Below the pieces are notes generated by a model. That model did not search any database and was not told the DNA's origin. It was given only the letters and a program-made list of their open reading frames with translations. From Bos javanicus (taxonomy: Eukaryota; Chordata; Mammalia; Artiodactyla; Bovidae): 64,000 nt of DNA. Made by a program: the position numbers and the translations under genes. The stretch covers positions 62,132,425-62,196,424 of the forward strand of contig NC_083885.1 in NCBI RefSeq assembly GCF_032452875.1, given 5' to 3'. Positions 11,661-22,990 of the stretch are shown one piece after another (the first letter of the stretch is position 1; every line of letters begins with the position of its first letter).

Positions 11661-12190
11661 CTTTTCAGAAATCATAATAAAGCCATGAAAACAGATAAAA
11701 GAGAACCTTGAGAGCAGAAAAATAAAATCTAAAGAAATATTGGAAGAGTTTCCATGTTCATGAACTCCAATTTAAGATCAAACACTCAAAAATAAATTTA
11801 AATATATGTGTATATATATATAAAGAGAAAAAAATTAATGAGTGGTTTGTCTGGTATTTTGTCACTTTGTTTGCCAGGATTTACAATTCAACTGATCTTA
11901 TTCTCTGAGGGAAAAAAAAATAGCGTACTTTCCCAAAGGAGGATGTAAAAGCCCTTCAGTGAGTCAAAAATAACTGGTCCTGAATCAGATGTGTCCCTTT
12001 TGGAAACGTCATCTAACATGCGGGGACACTGTTAGGTCTGCATTTTTCTCATTTGCAAACCTCAGAGTCATGGTAAAAATGAAACGACATCACACATGAA
12101 AAGCGCTTCCTGTGGGAGCGGGGGCATCTGCTATCTCCTCATCTTAGGATTCTGCCTAGTTTCTTGTACAAGTCTGGTGAAAAAGATGTG
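11661..12190. other. NLRP9 intron 1, AT-rich, no feature seen
   Basis: No gene or clear repeat was recognised; short (TA)n-like tract near 11805-11825. Confidence 0.5.
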
Positions 12191-12196
12191 ACCTGA

Positions 12197-12610
12197 ATGG
12201 GAAAAGAACCTTTAAAAGAGTGGACACATGTACATGTATAACTGAGTCACTTTGCTGTACAGCAGACAATAACACAACACTGCAAGTCAACTCTACTCCA
12301 ATAAAAAAATATTTAATCAAAAGAAAGGTGGAGAGGGTGGCACAAATGGAGAGAGTAGCATGAAAACATTCCAGGTGTAAAATAGATAGCCAGTGGGAAT
12401 TTGCTGTGTGATGCAGGGAACTCAAACTGGGTCTGTGTGACAACCCAGAGGGGTGGGATGAGGTGGGAGGTGGTAAGGAGGCTCAAGAAGAAGGGGACAT
12501 GGGTATACCTATGGCTGATGCATGTTGATGTATGGCAGAAACCAACACAGTACTGTTGAGCAATTATCCTTCAATTAAAAAATAAAAATTTTTAAAAATT
12601 ATTAAAAAAA
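12197..12610 (+). mobile_element. L1 3' UTR fragment
   Basis: GGACACATGTACATGTATAA, CTTTGCTGTACAGCAGACAA, then an A-rich tail at 12605. Confidence 0.8.
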
Positions 12611-12667
12611 AAAAAAAGAGTGGGTTAGAAGCATCATGAAATTCCATCTCAGCAGTCCTGGTGACAC

Positions 12668-12805
12668 AGATACTAAGCCCCAGGTGCTCAGTCGTGTCCA
12701 ACTCTTTGCAACCCCATGAGCCTGCCAGGCTCCTCTCTGTCCATGGGATTCTCCAGGCAAGAATACTGGAGTGGGTTCCCATTTCCTTCTCCAGGGGATC
12801 TTTTA
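12668..12805 (-). mobile_element. Bov-tA SINE, partial
   Basis: CAGTCGTGTCCAACTCTTTG...TTCTCCAGGCAAGAATACTG. Confidence 0.88.
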
Positions 12806-13074
12806 AACTAGCATTGACTCAGCTTGGAACAGAAAAATGAGGAGAAGACACTTAGATGAATGGTCTGAGGACATTATTCATCCACTCTGGCCCATGAATG
12901 ACCAGAGCTGGCTTGAAATTCTACTATTTCCAAGGGTCCTACTGACCCGTAACACATTCTCAACAAATGGAGGCATGGCCACTAACTCAGTAATGAAGTG
13001 ACCTTCATTAGAAGCTCCCAGTAAACCAGCCACCCCCGTGGGTCCCTGCTCCCCATCCCTTCCAGGACACTTAC

Positions 13075-13354
13075 GTCGGATCTCGTTCCGAGCCTTCCTC
13101 CAGAGATCATCCCGACTTATCTGAAGAAACAGATTCAGGGTCACGTCCCAGGCTAGTTTTCCTGGGTAATGCTTGCTCAACAGCTTTGACACATTTTCTC
13201 GTGAAGCCTTCTTTAGTTCGGTCCACGGGATGGGCTTGAGTTTCAATTTCAGAGGTTCTTGCTTGAGGAGCTCCTTAAATTTCCAGAACTCTTCCTTTTT
13301 GAGCTCCTCCAGGTACCACAACAAGCCAAAGTCAGAAAAAAAAGATTCGGCCAT
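13075..13354 (-). CDS. NLRP9: NLRP9 exon 1: start codon and pyrin domain
   Basis: This is the first coding exon of NLRP9, a NOD-like receptor with a pyrin domain; the family is expressed mainly in oocytes and early embryos, and NLRP9 is also linked to inflammasome signalling in gut. The exon reads from ATG at 13354 in a good Kozak context (A at -3, G at +4). It encodes residues 1-93, an almost complete PYD opening MAESFFSDFGLLWYLEEL and ending near ARNEIR. The exon stops at 13075 directly before a consensus GTAAGT donor (13074-13069 on this strand), in phase 1. Joined to exon 2, the split codon becomes CAG and the reading continues QKINPYRSHMKQ, as expected for NLRP9. Reading past the donor gives a longer ORF that is not part of the protein. 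No frameshift or stop is seen. The identification rests on recalled family similarity; the paralogue NLRP4 is the main alternative. Confidence 0.9.
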
Positions 13355-13637
13355 CTTGTCACGGGATTGTGGAGCCGGACTTCTCCAGCCGGTAGGGGGA
13401 GGGGGAAATTCTCAAAAAGAAGCAATAAGTGATATGATACCTGGGAAGAAGGGTGTCATGATGAAGTTAAATCTCAACAGATGTGGATATCATATCATGC
13501 ATTTCTTGTTTAAAATCTATCTTCCCAGCTTCAATTGGGGGGGGGGGAGTACCCCATCCTTTCTCAACATCCCAAAATCACGTATGTGAATTCAGTGCTA
13601 GCAACTGAAAATGTGGCTTATACTAAACCAAATTCCC
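13355..13637 (-). promoter_or_regulatory. Sequence directly upstream of the NLRP9 start
   Basis: This is the 5' UTR/promoter-proximal region of NLRP9. No clear TATA box was seen; a G-run is at 13539-13547. The transcription start cannot be placed from sequence alone. Confidence 0.35.
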
Positions 13638-13995
13638 TGGACTGCAAGGAGACCAAACCCGTCGGTCCTAAAGGAAATCAATCCTGAATATTCACTGGAA
13701 GGACTGATGCTGAAGCTCCAATACTTTGGCCACCTGACTCAAATAGCCAACTCATTGTAAAAGACCTTGATGTTGGGAAAGATCGAGGGCAGGAGGAAAA
13801 GGGGGCGACAGAGAATGAGATGGTTGGATGGCATCACCAACTCAGTGGACATGAATTAGAGCAAACTCCGGAGATAGTGAAGGACAGGGAAGCCTAGTGT
13901 GCTGCAGTCCATGGGAGAGAGGATTGTTGTATGGCAGAAGCCAACACAACATTGTAAAGTAATTATCCTCAAATTAAAAATAGAAATAAGAATAC
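13638..13995 (+). mobile_element. BovB 3' fragment followed by L1 3' tail
   Basis: BovB text (CAATACTTTGGCCACCTGAC; GGATGGCATCACCAACTCAG) to about 13918, then TGTATGGCAGAAGCCAACAC and an A-rich L1 tail. Confidence 0.8.
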
Positions 13996-14930
13996 AAATG
14001 GAAGTCTGTGTTGCTTTGTTAGCATTGTTTGTTTCATGTAGGCAAGGGTCAGCCTAAAGATGTGTTGTTAAAATAGAAATCGGAACTACCTGGGGCGGGG
14101 GTGGGGGTGGCGGGGAACAGGTAAATACCAGCAAAAAAAAGTTGAGAAACATGGAGATTTAAAGAGGGAAAGTGCTGGATACACAACCTCTCTGTGAATT
14201 TAAATGCTTTTCACTTTAGTACACCCTTGCCAAAACAAAGCGGGGGAGACCTGGCCATTTCTGGTACCCCTCTCTCTTGTCCTTTAAGCACCCCCCGACC
14301 TACAGTAAGCTCTGAGAGTGGAAAATGAAGGAAAAGAAAGATCAGCGATAAGACCTCCTCACCCAGTCTGGTCCCTGATCCTCCTGACTGGCCATCAAGG
14401 AGCAGCTGTAGAGACTGAGACGTAAAGGCTGTGCCTGCTCCTGATTGGTCACAAAATCTCTCTGTTCCCATTGGCTGGCGTGGCTCTTGATTGATGAATC
14501 TCCGAAGGTGATGGCAAACTGGGCTTGTTTTTCCACCTCAGGTGTGAATGATCTTGCTTCAGGAGTTGCTGGCTCCTGGATATTCATTCCCATGAAGCTG
14601 TTCACAGCTCTCTTTCTACCATCTCATCACTGGGCTGAACTGAACAGTCTTCTCTCACTACCGTTGATGGAAAGTGTGGAGACCGGTGTCAGGAACCTTC
14701 CGCTCATCCTCTGAGTGTCTAACTTCTCAGATGTGTGCTTCCCAAGGGAGCCTATGGCGTGTGTCCTCTCAACTTTCATAGCAGCACCTAGATGAAGCAT
14801 TCATATATTAGGAAATCTACGAATATTCCCGAGTAAACTAGCTCTAGATGGAAAGGGCAGAAATTAGAATTAGCAAATGTCTTTTTCTATTGTGATAAGA
14901 ACGCTTCATGTGAGACCTACAATCTTAAAT
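13996..14930. other. Region upstream of NLRP9 with two inverted CCAAT motifs
   Basis: There is no convincing gene. ATTGGT (about 14444) and ATTGGC (about 14471) lie about 27 bp apart, a spacing common in promoters and LTRs. Short ORFs on both strands have no family signature. Confidence 0.3.
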
Positions 14931-14931
14931 G

Positions 14932-15400
14932 TGGTTTTTTTTTTAATTTATGTACTGCTTATTGAATTTTGGCCACATCCCTCAGCATGTGGGATCTTAG
15001 TTCCCTGACCAGGGATTGAACCCACAACCTCTGCATCAGAAGGTGGAGTCTTAACCAATAGACCACCAGGGAAGTCCCACTCTTAAATATTCAAGTGTCT
15101 GACACAGTATGGTTAACTATAGGCATGTTTTGAATAGCAGAACACTGGAACTCATCTCGCATAACCAAGAGTTTATACCCACTGAACGTTTACCCCCAAC
15201 TTCCTCCTCCCTCTGCCCCAGCCCTTGGAAACACCCGTTCTATTCTGGTTCTATGAGTCTGACTATTTTAGGTACTTCATAGCAGTGGAATCATGCAGTA
15301 TTTTTCCTTCTGTGGCTGGTTTATTTCCTTGAGCACCACATCTTCCAGGCCCATCCATGTTGTTGCATATGGCAGAATTTCCTTCTTTTTCAAAGGTGAG
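14932..15400 (-). mobile_element. CHR-type SINE plus L1 fragment
   Basis: SINE at 14932-15080 (CAGGGATTGAACCCACAACC; AGACCACCAGGGAAGTCCC), followed by minus-strand L1 text (TCCATGTTGTTGCATATGGC). Confidence 0.8.
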
Positions 15401-15796
15401 GTGTGTCTGGATACCCCATTACGGTCATCATTGAGACCTGTGGGGACTTTGCCCCAGCATCACTCATCACTCTTACCACCATCACCCACCATGGACAATC
15501 ATAAGAGTCTCCACCAGCTTTAACATTCACTGGATGCTAATAATGCAAAAGCCCTCCAGGTAAGAGCATTTAAGGCAAGATCTGATTGTCTTCAGCCCTC
15601 TGAAGCAGGTGGTATCATTTACACCCTCCCCGCTTTTCAAAGATATGTGAGGCCAGCAGGTGGAGGCCAGAGTTTAGAACATCCCTACTTGGTTAGCCTT
15701 AATTTTAACCCTTCTTCTGAGCAGCCTCCTAGGCAACATCAATCCCACTGGGAGTTTAGAGAGAGTGAGGCTGGATCTGTGGGCAGGTGTGGCTTC
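15401..15796. other. No gene or clear repeat seen
   Basis: Short ORFs only. Confidence 0.5.
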
Positions 15797-17300
15797 AGTT
15801 CAGTTCAGTCGCTCAGTCGTGTCCAACTCTTTACGACCCCATGGACTGCAGCATGCCAGGCCTCCCTGTCCATCACCAGTTCCTGGAGCTTGCTCAAACT
15901 CGTGTCCATTGAGTTGGTGATGCCATCCAACCATTTATCCTCTGTCACCCCCTTCTCCTCCTGCCCTCAATCTTTCCCAGAATCAGGGTCTTTTCAAATG
16001 AGTCAGCTCTTTGCATCAGGTGGCCAAAGGATTGCAGTTTCAGCTTCAGCATCAGCCCTTCCAATGAACACTCAGGACTGATCTCCTTTAGGATAGATTG
16101 GTTGGATTTCCTTGCAGTCCAAGGGACTCTCAAGAGTCTTCTCCAACACCACAGTTCAAAAGCATTAATTCTTCAGTGCTCAGCTTTCTTTATGGTCCAA
16201 CTCTCACATCCATACATGACTACTGGAAAGACCATAGCTTTGACTAGACGGACCTTTGTTGACAAAGTAATGTCTCTTCTTTTGAATATGCCATCTAGGT
16301 TGATCATAGGTTTTCTTGCAAGGAACAAGAATCTAATTTCATGGCTGCAGTCACCATCAGAGAAGGCAGTGGCACCCCACTCCAGTATTCTTGCCTGGAA
16401 AATCCATGGACGGAGGAGCCTGGTAAGCTGCAGTCCATGGAGTCGCTAAGAGTTGGACAAGACTGAATGACTTCACTTTCACTTTCCACTTTCATGCATT
16501 GGAGGAGGAAATGGCAACCCACTCCAGTGTTCTTGCCTGGAGAATCCCAGGGACGGGGGAGCCTGGTGGGCTGCCGTCTATGGGGTTGCACAGAGTCGGA
16601 CACGACTGGAGCGACTTAGCAGCAGCAGCAGCAGAAGTGATTTAGCAGCAACAGTCACCATCTGCAGTGATTTTGGAGCCCAGAAAATAACGTCTCTCAC
16701 TGTTTCCATTATTTCCCCATCTGTTTGCCATGAAGTGATGGGACTGGATACCATGATCTTAGTTTTTTGAATGTTGAGTTTGAAGCCAACTTTTTCACTC
16801 TCCTCTTTCACTTTCATCAAGAGGCTCTTTAGTTCTTCTTTGCTTTCTGCCATAAAGGTGGTGTCATCTGCATATCTGAGGTTATTGATATTTTTCCTGG
16901 CAATCTTGATTCCAGCTTGTGCTTCTTCCAGCCCAGCATTTTGCATTATGTACTCTGTGTATAAGTTAAATAAGCAGGGTGACAATATACATCCTTGATG
17001 TACTCTTTTCCCAATTTGGAACCAGTCTGTTGTTCCATGTCTGGTTCTAACTGTTGCTTCTTGACCTGCATACAGATTTCTCAGGAGGCAGGTAAGGTGG
17101 TCTGGTATTCCCATCTCTTGAAGAATTTTCCAGTTTGTTATGATCCACACAGTCAAAGGCTCTGGAGTAGTCAATAAAGCAGAAGTAGATCTTTTTCTGA
17201 AACTCTCTTGCTGTTTTAATGATCCAGGAGATGTTGGCAATTTGATCTCTGGTTCCTCTGCCTTTTCTAAAACCAGCTTGAACATCTGAAAGTTCATGGT
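15797..17300 (-). mobile_element. BovB LINE: 3' end and reverse-transcriptase segment, with nested SINE
   Basis: On the minus strand the 239-aa frame at 16578-17297 carries RTE-clade reverse-transcriptase text: LRNLYAGQEATVRT, FNLYTEYIMQNAGLEEAQ, NLRYADDTTFMAES (the YADD catalytic box) and KLNIQKTKIM. The 3' UTR occupies 15797-16347. A Bov-tA2 SINE splits the element. The frame is degraded elsewhere, so it is not active. Confidence 0.93.
16359..16651 (+). mobile_element. Bov-A2/Bov-tA SINE with (AGC)n tail, nested in BovB
   Basis: An 11-bp target-site duplication CAGTCACCATC flanks it (16348-16358 and 16652-16662). Two monomer-like halves are followed by AGCAGCAGCAGC. Confidence 0.93.
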
Positions 17301-17515
17301 TCACATACTGTTGCACAAACAAAACCTTGTATACACCAGGATCCAAGAGAAAGGAGCAGTAACCCCACAAGAGACTGACCCAGATTTTTCTGTGAGTGTC
17401 CAGGAATCTCTGGCAGAGGCATGGGTCAGCAGTGGCCTACTGCAAGGTCGGGGGCACTCTGTGTGGCTGTGTGTGCATGGGACCTTTTGAAAGAGGTCAC
17501 CATTATCTTCATTGA

Positions 17516-17935
17516 AAGTGAAAGTGAGGTCGATCATTCGTGTCCAACTCTTTGCGACCCCATGAACCGCAGCACAGCAGGCCTCCTTGTCCATCACCAA
17601 CTCCCGGAGTTCACTCAAACTCATGTCCATCGAGTCGGTGATGCCATCCAGCTTTAGCATCAGTCCTTCCAATGAACACTCAGGACTGATCTCTTTTAGA
17701 ATGGACTGGTTGGATCTCCTTGCAGTCCAAGGGACTCTCAAGAGTCTTCTCCAACACCATAGTTCAAAAGCATCAATTCTTCGGTGCTCAGCTTTCTTCA
17801 CAGTCCAACTCTCACATCCATACATGACCACTGGAAAAACCATAGCCTTGACTAGACGGACCTTTGTTGGCAAAGTAATGTCTCTGCTCTTGAATATGCT
17901 ATCTAGGTTGGTCATAACTTTCCTTCCAAGGAGTA
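17516..17935 (-). mobile_element. BovB LINE 3' fragment
   Basis: CGTGTCCAACTCTTTGCGAC...CATAGCCTTGACTAGACGG...GGTTGGTCATAACTTTCC. Confidence 0.9.
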
Positions 17936-17939
17936 AGCA

Positions 17940-18370
17940 GAAAGTTGGATTAAAGATTTATTGAGCATGGTCTGGCCCATCAGAATAAGACTCAGTTTCC
18001 CCCACAGTCAGTCTCTCCCATCAGGAAGCTTCCATAGGCTTCCTTACCTTCAGAGGGCAGACAGAATGAAAACTACAATCACAGAAAATTAATCAAACTG
18101 ATCACATGGACCATAGCCTTGTCTAACTTGATGAAACTATGAGCCACGAAAGTAGTACCTGCATGAAGAGGGGGACTTGAATAAATAATCCCAAAAGACT
18201 CTTCAATGTCTATTTCCTTACCAGCACAGCCCTACTTTGTGTAGTCAACTAAACAGAACAAGCAAGGTATTAATAAGCTTATTGAATATGAAAACCTAGC
18301 TATAAAAAAGCAACTGTGTGCTTAACACATGACCAGTTAATCTAGTGTGTATTAGGAAAGCACTGTGAAA
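17940..18370. other. No gene or clear repeat seen
   Basis: AT-rich sequence with nothing recognised. Confidence 0.5.
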
Positions 18371-18373
18371 GTA

Positions 18374-18530
18374 CTGCTGCTGCTGCTGCTGCTGCTAAGT
18401 CACTTCAGTCGTGTCCGACTCTGTGCGACCCCATAGACGGCAGCCCACGAGGCTCCCCTGTCCCTGGGATTCTCCAGGCAAGAACACTGGAGTGGGTTGC
18501 CATTTCCTTCTCCAATGCATGAAAGTGAAA
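18374..18530 (-). mobile_element. Bov-tA SINE with (CTG)n
   Basis: A CTG-repeat tract (GCTGCTGCTGCTGCTGCT) at about 18374-18397 runs into AAGTCACTTCAGTCGTGTCC; this is the reverse-oriented (AGC)n SINE tail. Confidence 0.9.
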
Positions 18531-18539
18531 AGTGAAAGA

Positions 18540-19990
18540 CTGGCGATTGGCTTATGCCCCAAACAGCCATCCCACCAGGGTGCCCTTCTGGACCCCAAAG
18601 CTTCCCAGGGACCACCAGTTCAGGACCACCCCCACCCCGGAGCTGCCCCCTCCCCTTGTCACCGAATGTCCCCCACACAGCGGCTCAGCGGGCAGCGCAG
18701 GGATCTGCAGACCCTTCCTCCTCTTTCCCAGGCCTGCAGGCCTGGCCTGCTCCACGCCCCAGACAAGAGAAGACTCAAGACAGTGGTTACTGAGCGGCGC
18801 CCCCCGCCCCCGCCCCGCTCAGCCAGGCAGGAGCAGTGGAGCTGGGGGGTGGCCGGCAGTGACCCCTGAAGGCAAATGGCATTCTGCTGAGGGGCCAGCC
18901 GAGGCAGCGGCAGAAAAGGGCAGGAGAAGGCACTCCCTGGTCATCCTGGGCACCCGCGGGGTCTTCAGGAAACATGCCCTCCCGTCTCTGCAGGCTCCCC
19001 CCTGCCTCAGAGTCCAGCAAGTGGGTCCAGAGCCTACGGGTGGGCAGGAGGAGCCGGCACCTGCAAGGTAGAGGGGATGGAGTCGGTGGAGGCCTCAGCC
19101 CACCCCAGCAGCCCTCCCCCCTGCCAAGCAGCCCTCCCCCCTCACCTTCCAGCCCTCTCCCTCACCTCCCAGCCCTCCCCCCTCCCTTCCCAGCCCTCCC
19201 CTCCAGACCAGCTGCTCCTCAAGGCTCCAACAGAGGGTCAGTCTTTGTGGTGGCACTGGCAGCCCAGCCCAGACCATAGAGCTGCAGACGTTGTAGCGCC
19301 TGTCCCTCGGGAAGGTGGGCAGGCGGTCCACCCTGGCCAGACCTTGCCCTGGGCGGCGCCCCTGAAGAGGGCCAGCAGGATCTCGCTGGGGCAGCCGTGT
19401 TTCACCCTGTGTGGCATGTGGGTGCTGTCATTGAGACTCCAATGCAGACGGAGCAGCCAAGACACAGGTCCACCTGGGCACATAGGTTGGCCAGAGAGGG
19501 CTCCTTGGTGGGCAGGGACTGGACCCTGGCAGTGCCCTCTCTGATCCTGGCCTGGTCCTCTTCAGGAGTAGTATCTGAGGTTTAGCTGTCCTCCGGGTCT
19601 GTTCACCCATGGTGACAAATCTGGGACAAGAAGAGCAAGGACCAAGTTTGGGGTGGAGGGCATACAGGCCAGGTGACACACACCAGCCTCTCCCACGGGC
19701 AAGGGGCCCAGGAAGTAGAAGCAGGGAGAATTCTGCTGACTGGACAGAAGGTTGTCAGGTCCGGGGGAGCTGGGCCTCACTGACCTCGACCCAGCCAAGG
19801 CAGCCCCGCCCCCCACCTCTGAAGGGTCTCAAGGGTCTTGCCTATGGAGAGTCACCTGGATGGATGGGAAGGAGGTTGCCTGGCAACAAGAGACCTGGAA
19901 ACCAGGGGGAGCCAGTGATGGAGCATCAGCCCTGAGTCGAAGAACTCACCCACTGGGAAATGGAAACCTCCATAAGAGAACCAGAGACCT
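18540..19990. other. GC-rich island with pyrimidine-rich tandem tract
   Basis: This 1.4-kb stretch is markedly GC-richer than its surroundings. It holds a CCCTCCCC/CAGCC quasi-repeat at 19100-19205. Many overlapping ORFs occur on both strands (179 aa at 18532-19071; 155 aa at 19077-19544), an effect of base composition. I recognise no protein. It could be a decayed retrocopy or a CpG-rich remnant. Confidence 0.4.
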
Positions 19991-20004
19991 CAAGTCAGGT
20001 GAAA

Positions 20005-20215
20005 AGTGAAAGTGAAAAAGTCGCTCAGTCATGTCTGACTCTTTGCAACCCCGTGGACTGTAGCCTGACTGGCTCCTCTATCCATGGGATTCTCCAGGCC
20101 ATAATAGTGAAGTGGGTTGCCCGTTCCCTTCTCAGGGAGATCTTCCCAACTCAGGGATCAAACCCAGGTCTCCCACATTGCATTCAGATTCTTTACCATC
20201 TGAGCCACCAGGAAG
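20005..20215 (-). mobile_element. Bov-tA SINE
   Basis: CGCTCAGTCATGTCTGACTC...CAGGGATCAAACCCAGGTC...TGAGCCACCAGG. Confidence 0.9.
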
Positions 20216-20384
20216 ACCCCCAAATCAAGTGGCTGTCCATAAATAAGGATGGCTAGAGCCAGCTGGGGACCAGGGTCCAGAAATCTGCGCTTCTCCTGGC
20301 CCAGCCCTGAGTCAGCCCTCCTGGCTCTGCGCTAATTAATAGGAAAAAAAAAAAAGAAGAAGAAGAAAGAAAGAAAATAAAAAA

Positions 20385-20715
20385 TATGGGCAGGAGACCT
20401 AAAACAGACATTTCTCCAAAGAAGACATACAGACAGACATACAAACACATGCAAAAATGCTCAACATTGCTCATTATCAGAGAAATGCAAATCAAAACTA
20501 CAGTGAGGAACCACTCAGAATGGCATCATCAGGGATTCCCAGCGGCTCAGTGGTAAAGAACTCCCCTGCCAACACAAGACACACGGATTCAATCTCTGGG
20601 TCAGGAAGATCGCTTGAAGAAGAAAAGGACAACCCACTCCAGTATTCTTGCCTGGAGAATCCCATGGACGGAGAAGCCTGGTGGGCTACAGTCCATGGGG
20701 CTACAAAGAGAGACT
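20385..20715 (+). mobile_element. L1 ORF2 fragment and Bov-tA SINE
   Basis: L1 text (CTCCAAAGAAGACATACAGA; TCATTATCAGAGAAATGCAA) to 20520, then a Bov-tA from about 20530 to 20715. Confidence 0.85.
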
Positions 20716-20719
20716 CTAT

Positions 20720-21000
20720 GGATGTTAACAAGAGAATAGAGAAAATAAGAGGGTGGAGCCCAGAAAATATGCAAAATAACATAAAAGGTGCAGGAAAGCC
20801 AACTGCAACAAAAAGCTTTCCTGCCCAGAATGTCAAATCTGGGGGCAGGGCTGGGGAGTGGGGCGGGCGTGGGGGGGTTTGCCCAAAACCAAAATTTATG
20901 AATATGTTTTTTTTTCTATTGCAACTTTTAAGATTTTCTTTTACCAACACCCTTTATTAATTTGACTATGGTAATGTCCACAGATGCTTCTCTTTGGCTT
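20720..21000. other. No gene seen
   Basis: Short non-coding stretch with a G-rich tract near 20840-20880. Confidence 0.5.
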
Positions 21001-21004
21001 TCTA

Positions 21005-21195
21005 GGCTGCAGTCCATGGGGTCGCTGAGGGTCAGACATGACTGAGCGACTTCACTTTCACTTTTCACTTTCATGCACTGGAGAAGGAAATGGCAACCCA
21101 CTCCAGTGTTCTTTCCTGGAGAATCCCAGGGACGGGGAGCCTGGTGGGCTGCTGTCTATGGGGTCACACAGAGTGGGACATGACTGAAGTGACTT

Positions 21196-21225
<30 letters not shown>
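21005..21225 (+). mobile_element. Bov-A2-type SINE with (AGC)n tail
   Basis: Two SINE halves followed by AGCAGCAGCAGCAGC at 21198-21223, a typical bovid SINE-associated microsatellite. Confidence 0.9.
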
Positions 21226-21226
<1 letters not shown>

Positions 21227-21235
21227 TTTAGTTAG

Positions 21236-21466
21236 TTAGTTTGGGCCGTGCTGAGTCTTCGCTGCCTCTCTAGCTGTGGTGTGCGGACTTCCCGCCGTGG
21301 TGGCCTCTCTTGTTGGGGAGCATGGGCTCTAGGGCACATGGGTGTCAGTAATTGTAGGGAACGGGCTTAGTTGCTCTGCATGGAAGATCTTCCAGGACCA
21401 GGGATCGAACCTGTGTTCCTTGCATTGCCAGGTGGATTCTTAACCACTGGACCACCAGGGAAGCCC
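21236..21466 (-). mobile_element. CHR-type SINE
   Basis: GGGCCGTGCTGAGTCTTCGC...GGACCACCAGGGAAGCCC, reverse orientation. Confidence 0.85.
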
Positions 21467-21844
21467 TTCTTTGCTTTTATACTTAGAAAAGTTGGTTGAG
21501 TTTCTACTATTTTTTACCAAAATTTGGACGTCTTCAGTTGTTAGTTCTCCAGTTAATTTCTGGCCATTTTCCTGTCTTGACACCATCTGTGACTCCAATG
21601 ACATGTATGTCATTGATGTTGATAATACTTGATATTATCCTACAGACACTTTTCCCTCCCCACAGACATTTTTAATTTTTATTCCATCTTTTAAAACATT
21701 TTAAATTGTAGTAAAGTACACACGCCAAGGAAATTTTAAGATACATTTTAAGTATACCATTCAGTGGAATTAGAGAGCATTCATATTGTAATCATCGCTA
21801 TGATCCACGCCTAGAACGTTTTGTTTTGCAAGACTGAAACTCTG

Positions 21845-22025
21845 GGGACTTCCCTGGTGGTCCAGTGGTTAAGGATCCACTTTGCAGTGCAGGAGACGCA
21901 GGTCCCATCCCTGGTCGAGAAACAAAGATCCCACATGCCTCAGGGAGACTAAGCCAGGGCACCGCAACTACTGATCTTGGGCGCCACAGCTAAAGAGAGC
22001 GAAGACCCGAGGCAACCGAAGATAA
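21845..22025 (+). mobile_element. CHR-type SINE
   Basis: GGGGACTTCCCTGGTGGTCC head and AAAGATCCCACATGCC-type middle. Confidence 0.85.
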
Positions 22026-22223
22026 ATAAGCAAACATGTTTTCAAAAGCAATGGAACAAGTTTCATGGCTGTAGCAATATAATTACTGTAGCCACATTAA
22101 AGAAAGTAAAAAAGAAACTATGTCAATTATTTTCACATCTTAAACTTTGTCCGCTCAAGCTATAATCAGTTCTGGAAAGATCTTGACAAAGATCAAGATG
22201 TTAAATCCCCTCTATGTTAAATC

Positions 22224-22400
22224 AGGCTTCCCTGGTAGCTCAGCTGGTAAAGAATCCGCCTGCAATGCAGGGAACCCCAGTTTGATTCCTGGGTCAGGAA
22301 GATGCCCTGGAGAAGGGATAGGCTACCCACTCCAGTATTCTTGGGCTTCCCTGGTGGCTCAGACCGTACAGGGGGAGGCCTGGGTTGAAATACCAGAACC
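22224..22400 (+). mobile_element. Bov-tA SINE, followed by a second partial SINE head
   Basis: GGCTTCCCTGGTAGCTCAGC...ACTCCAGTATTCTTGGGC, then a second head GGCTTCCCTGGTGGCTCAG at about 22345. Confidence 0.85.
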
Positions 22401-22560
22401 AGGAGTGTTAATATTTCTGTTGGTGTCTTTGCGACTTAGTACTAGTGATGGTAGTGACCTAGGTCCACAGTATCTCTATGGGTTGGGATTCATGGGGACA
22501 GAACCTCACAATGAATCATTTTCAACACGTTATAAACATTCTCATACACATTTTCCCCAG

Positions 22561-22990
22561 ACAGGGACAAGGTTGTACACTTCACAGAAGCAGTAGCTGT
22601 CTGACTTGCCTGGCTTCTCTTGACAAGCCCATGCCTATAAAATGTGGACTTGTTCACTGCCCAGAGAGCATCAATGCGCTGCAGGAGGAGCCCACTGTGG
22701 GGAGGTTTACATGTCCTTTTGGCGCTAGTGGTAAAAAAAAAAACAAAACCTGGCAATGCAGGAGATATAAATGACACAGGTTCAATCCCTGGGTCAGGAA
22801 GATCCCCTGGAGGAAGGCAACCCACTCCAGTATTCTTGTCTGAAAAATCCCAAGGACAGAGGAGCCTGGCAGGCTACAGTCCATGGAGTTGCAAAGAGTG
22901 AGACACGACTCAGGGACTGAGCACACACACATATGTCCTTTCTGCTCTGTGATCTCTCAGGATGGAGACATCAGATTCATTTCCCAGAGA
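22561..22990 (+). pseudogene. RFPL4-like RING exon remnant, unit A, split by a SINE
   Basis: An acceptor-like TTTTCCCCAG ends at 22560. The sequence that follows aligns with the RING exon remnants at 41681 and 57558. Phrases such as CLTCLAS and KPMPIKCG can be read in shifting frames, then INALQEE. A Bov-tA SINE (about 22725-22932) interrupts it, flanked by ATGTCCTTT on both sides, after which the remnant resumes (CTGCTCTGTGATCTCTCAGG). No start codon or open frame remains. It precedes the non-coding module at 23490. Confidence 0.65.
22725..22932 (+). mobile_element. Bov-tA SINE inserted in RFPL4-like remnant
   Basis: GGTTCAATCCCTGGGTCAGG...GAGTGAGACACGACTCAGGG; flanked by ATGTCCTTT. Confidence 0.88.

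Noticed and set aside
16578..17297. A 239-aa minus-strand ORF with reverse-transcriptase motifs as a host gene
   Set aside because: It is BovB LINE reverse transcriptase (YADD box) continuous with BovB 3' UTR.
18532..19071. A 179-aa proline/glycine-rich ORF
   Set aside because: It starts in SINE sequence, and overlapping ORFs on both strands indicate base composition, not selection.
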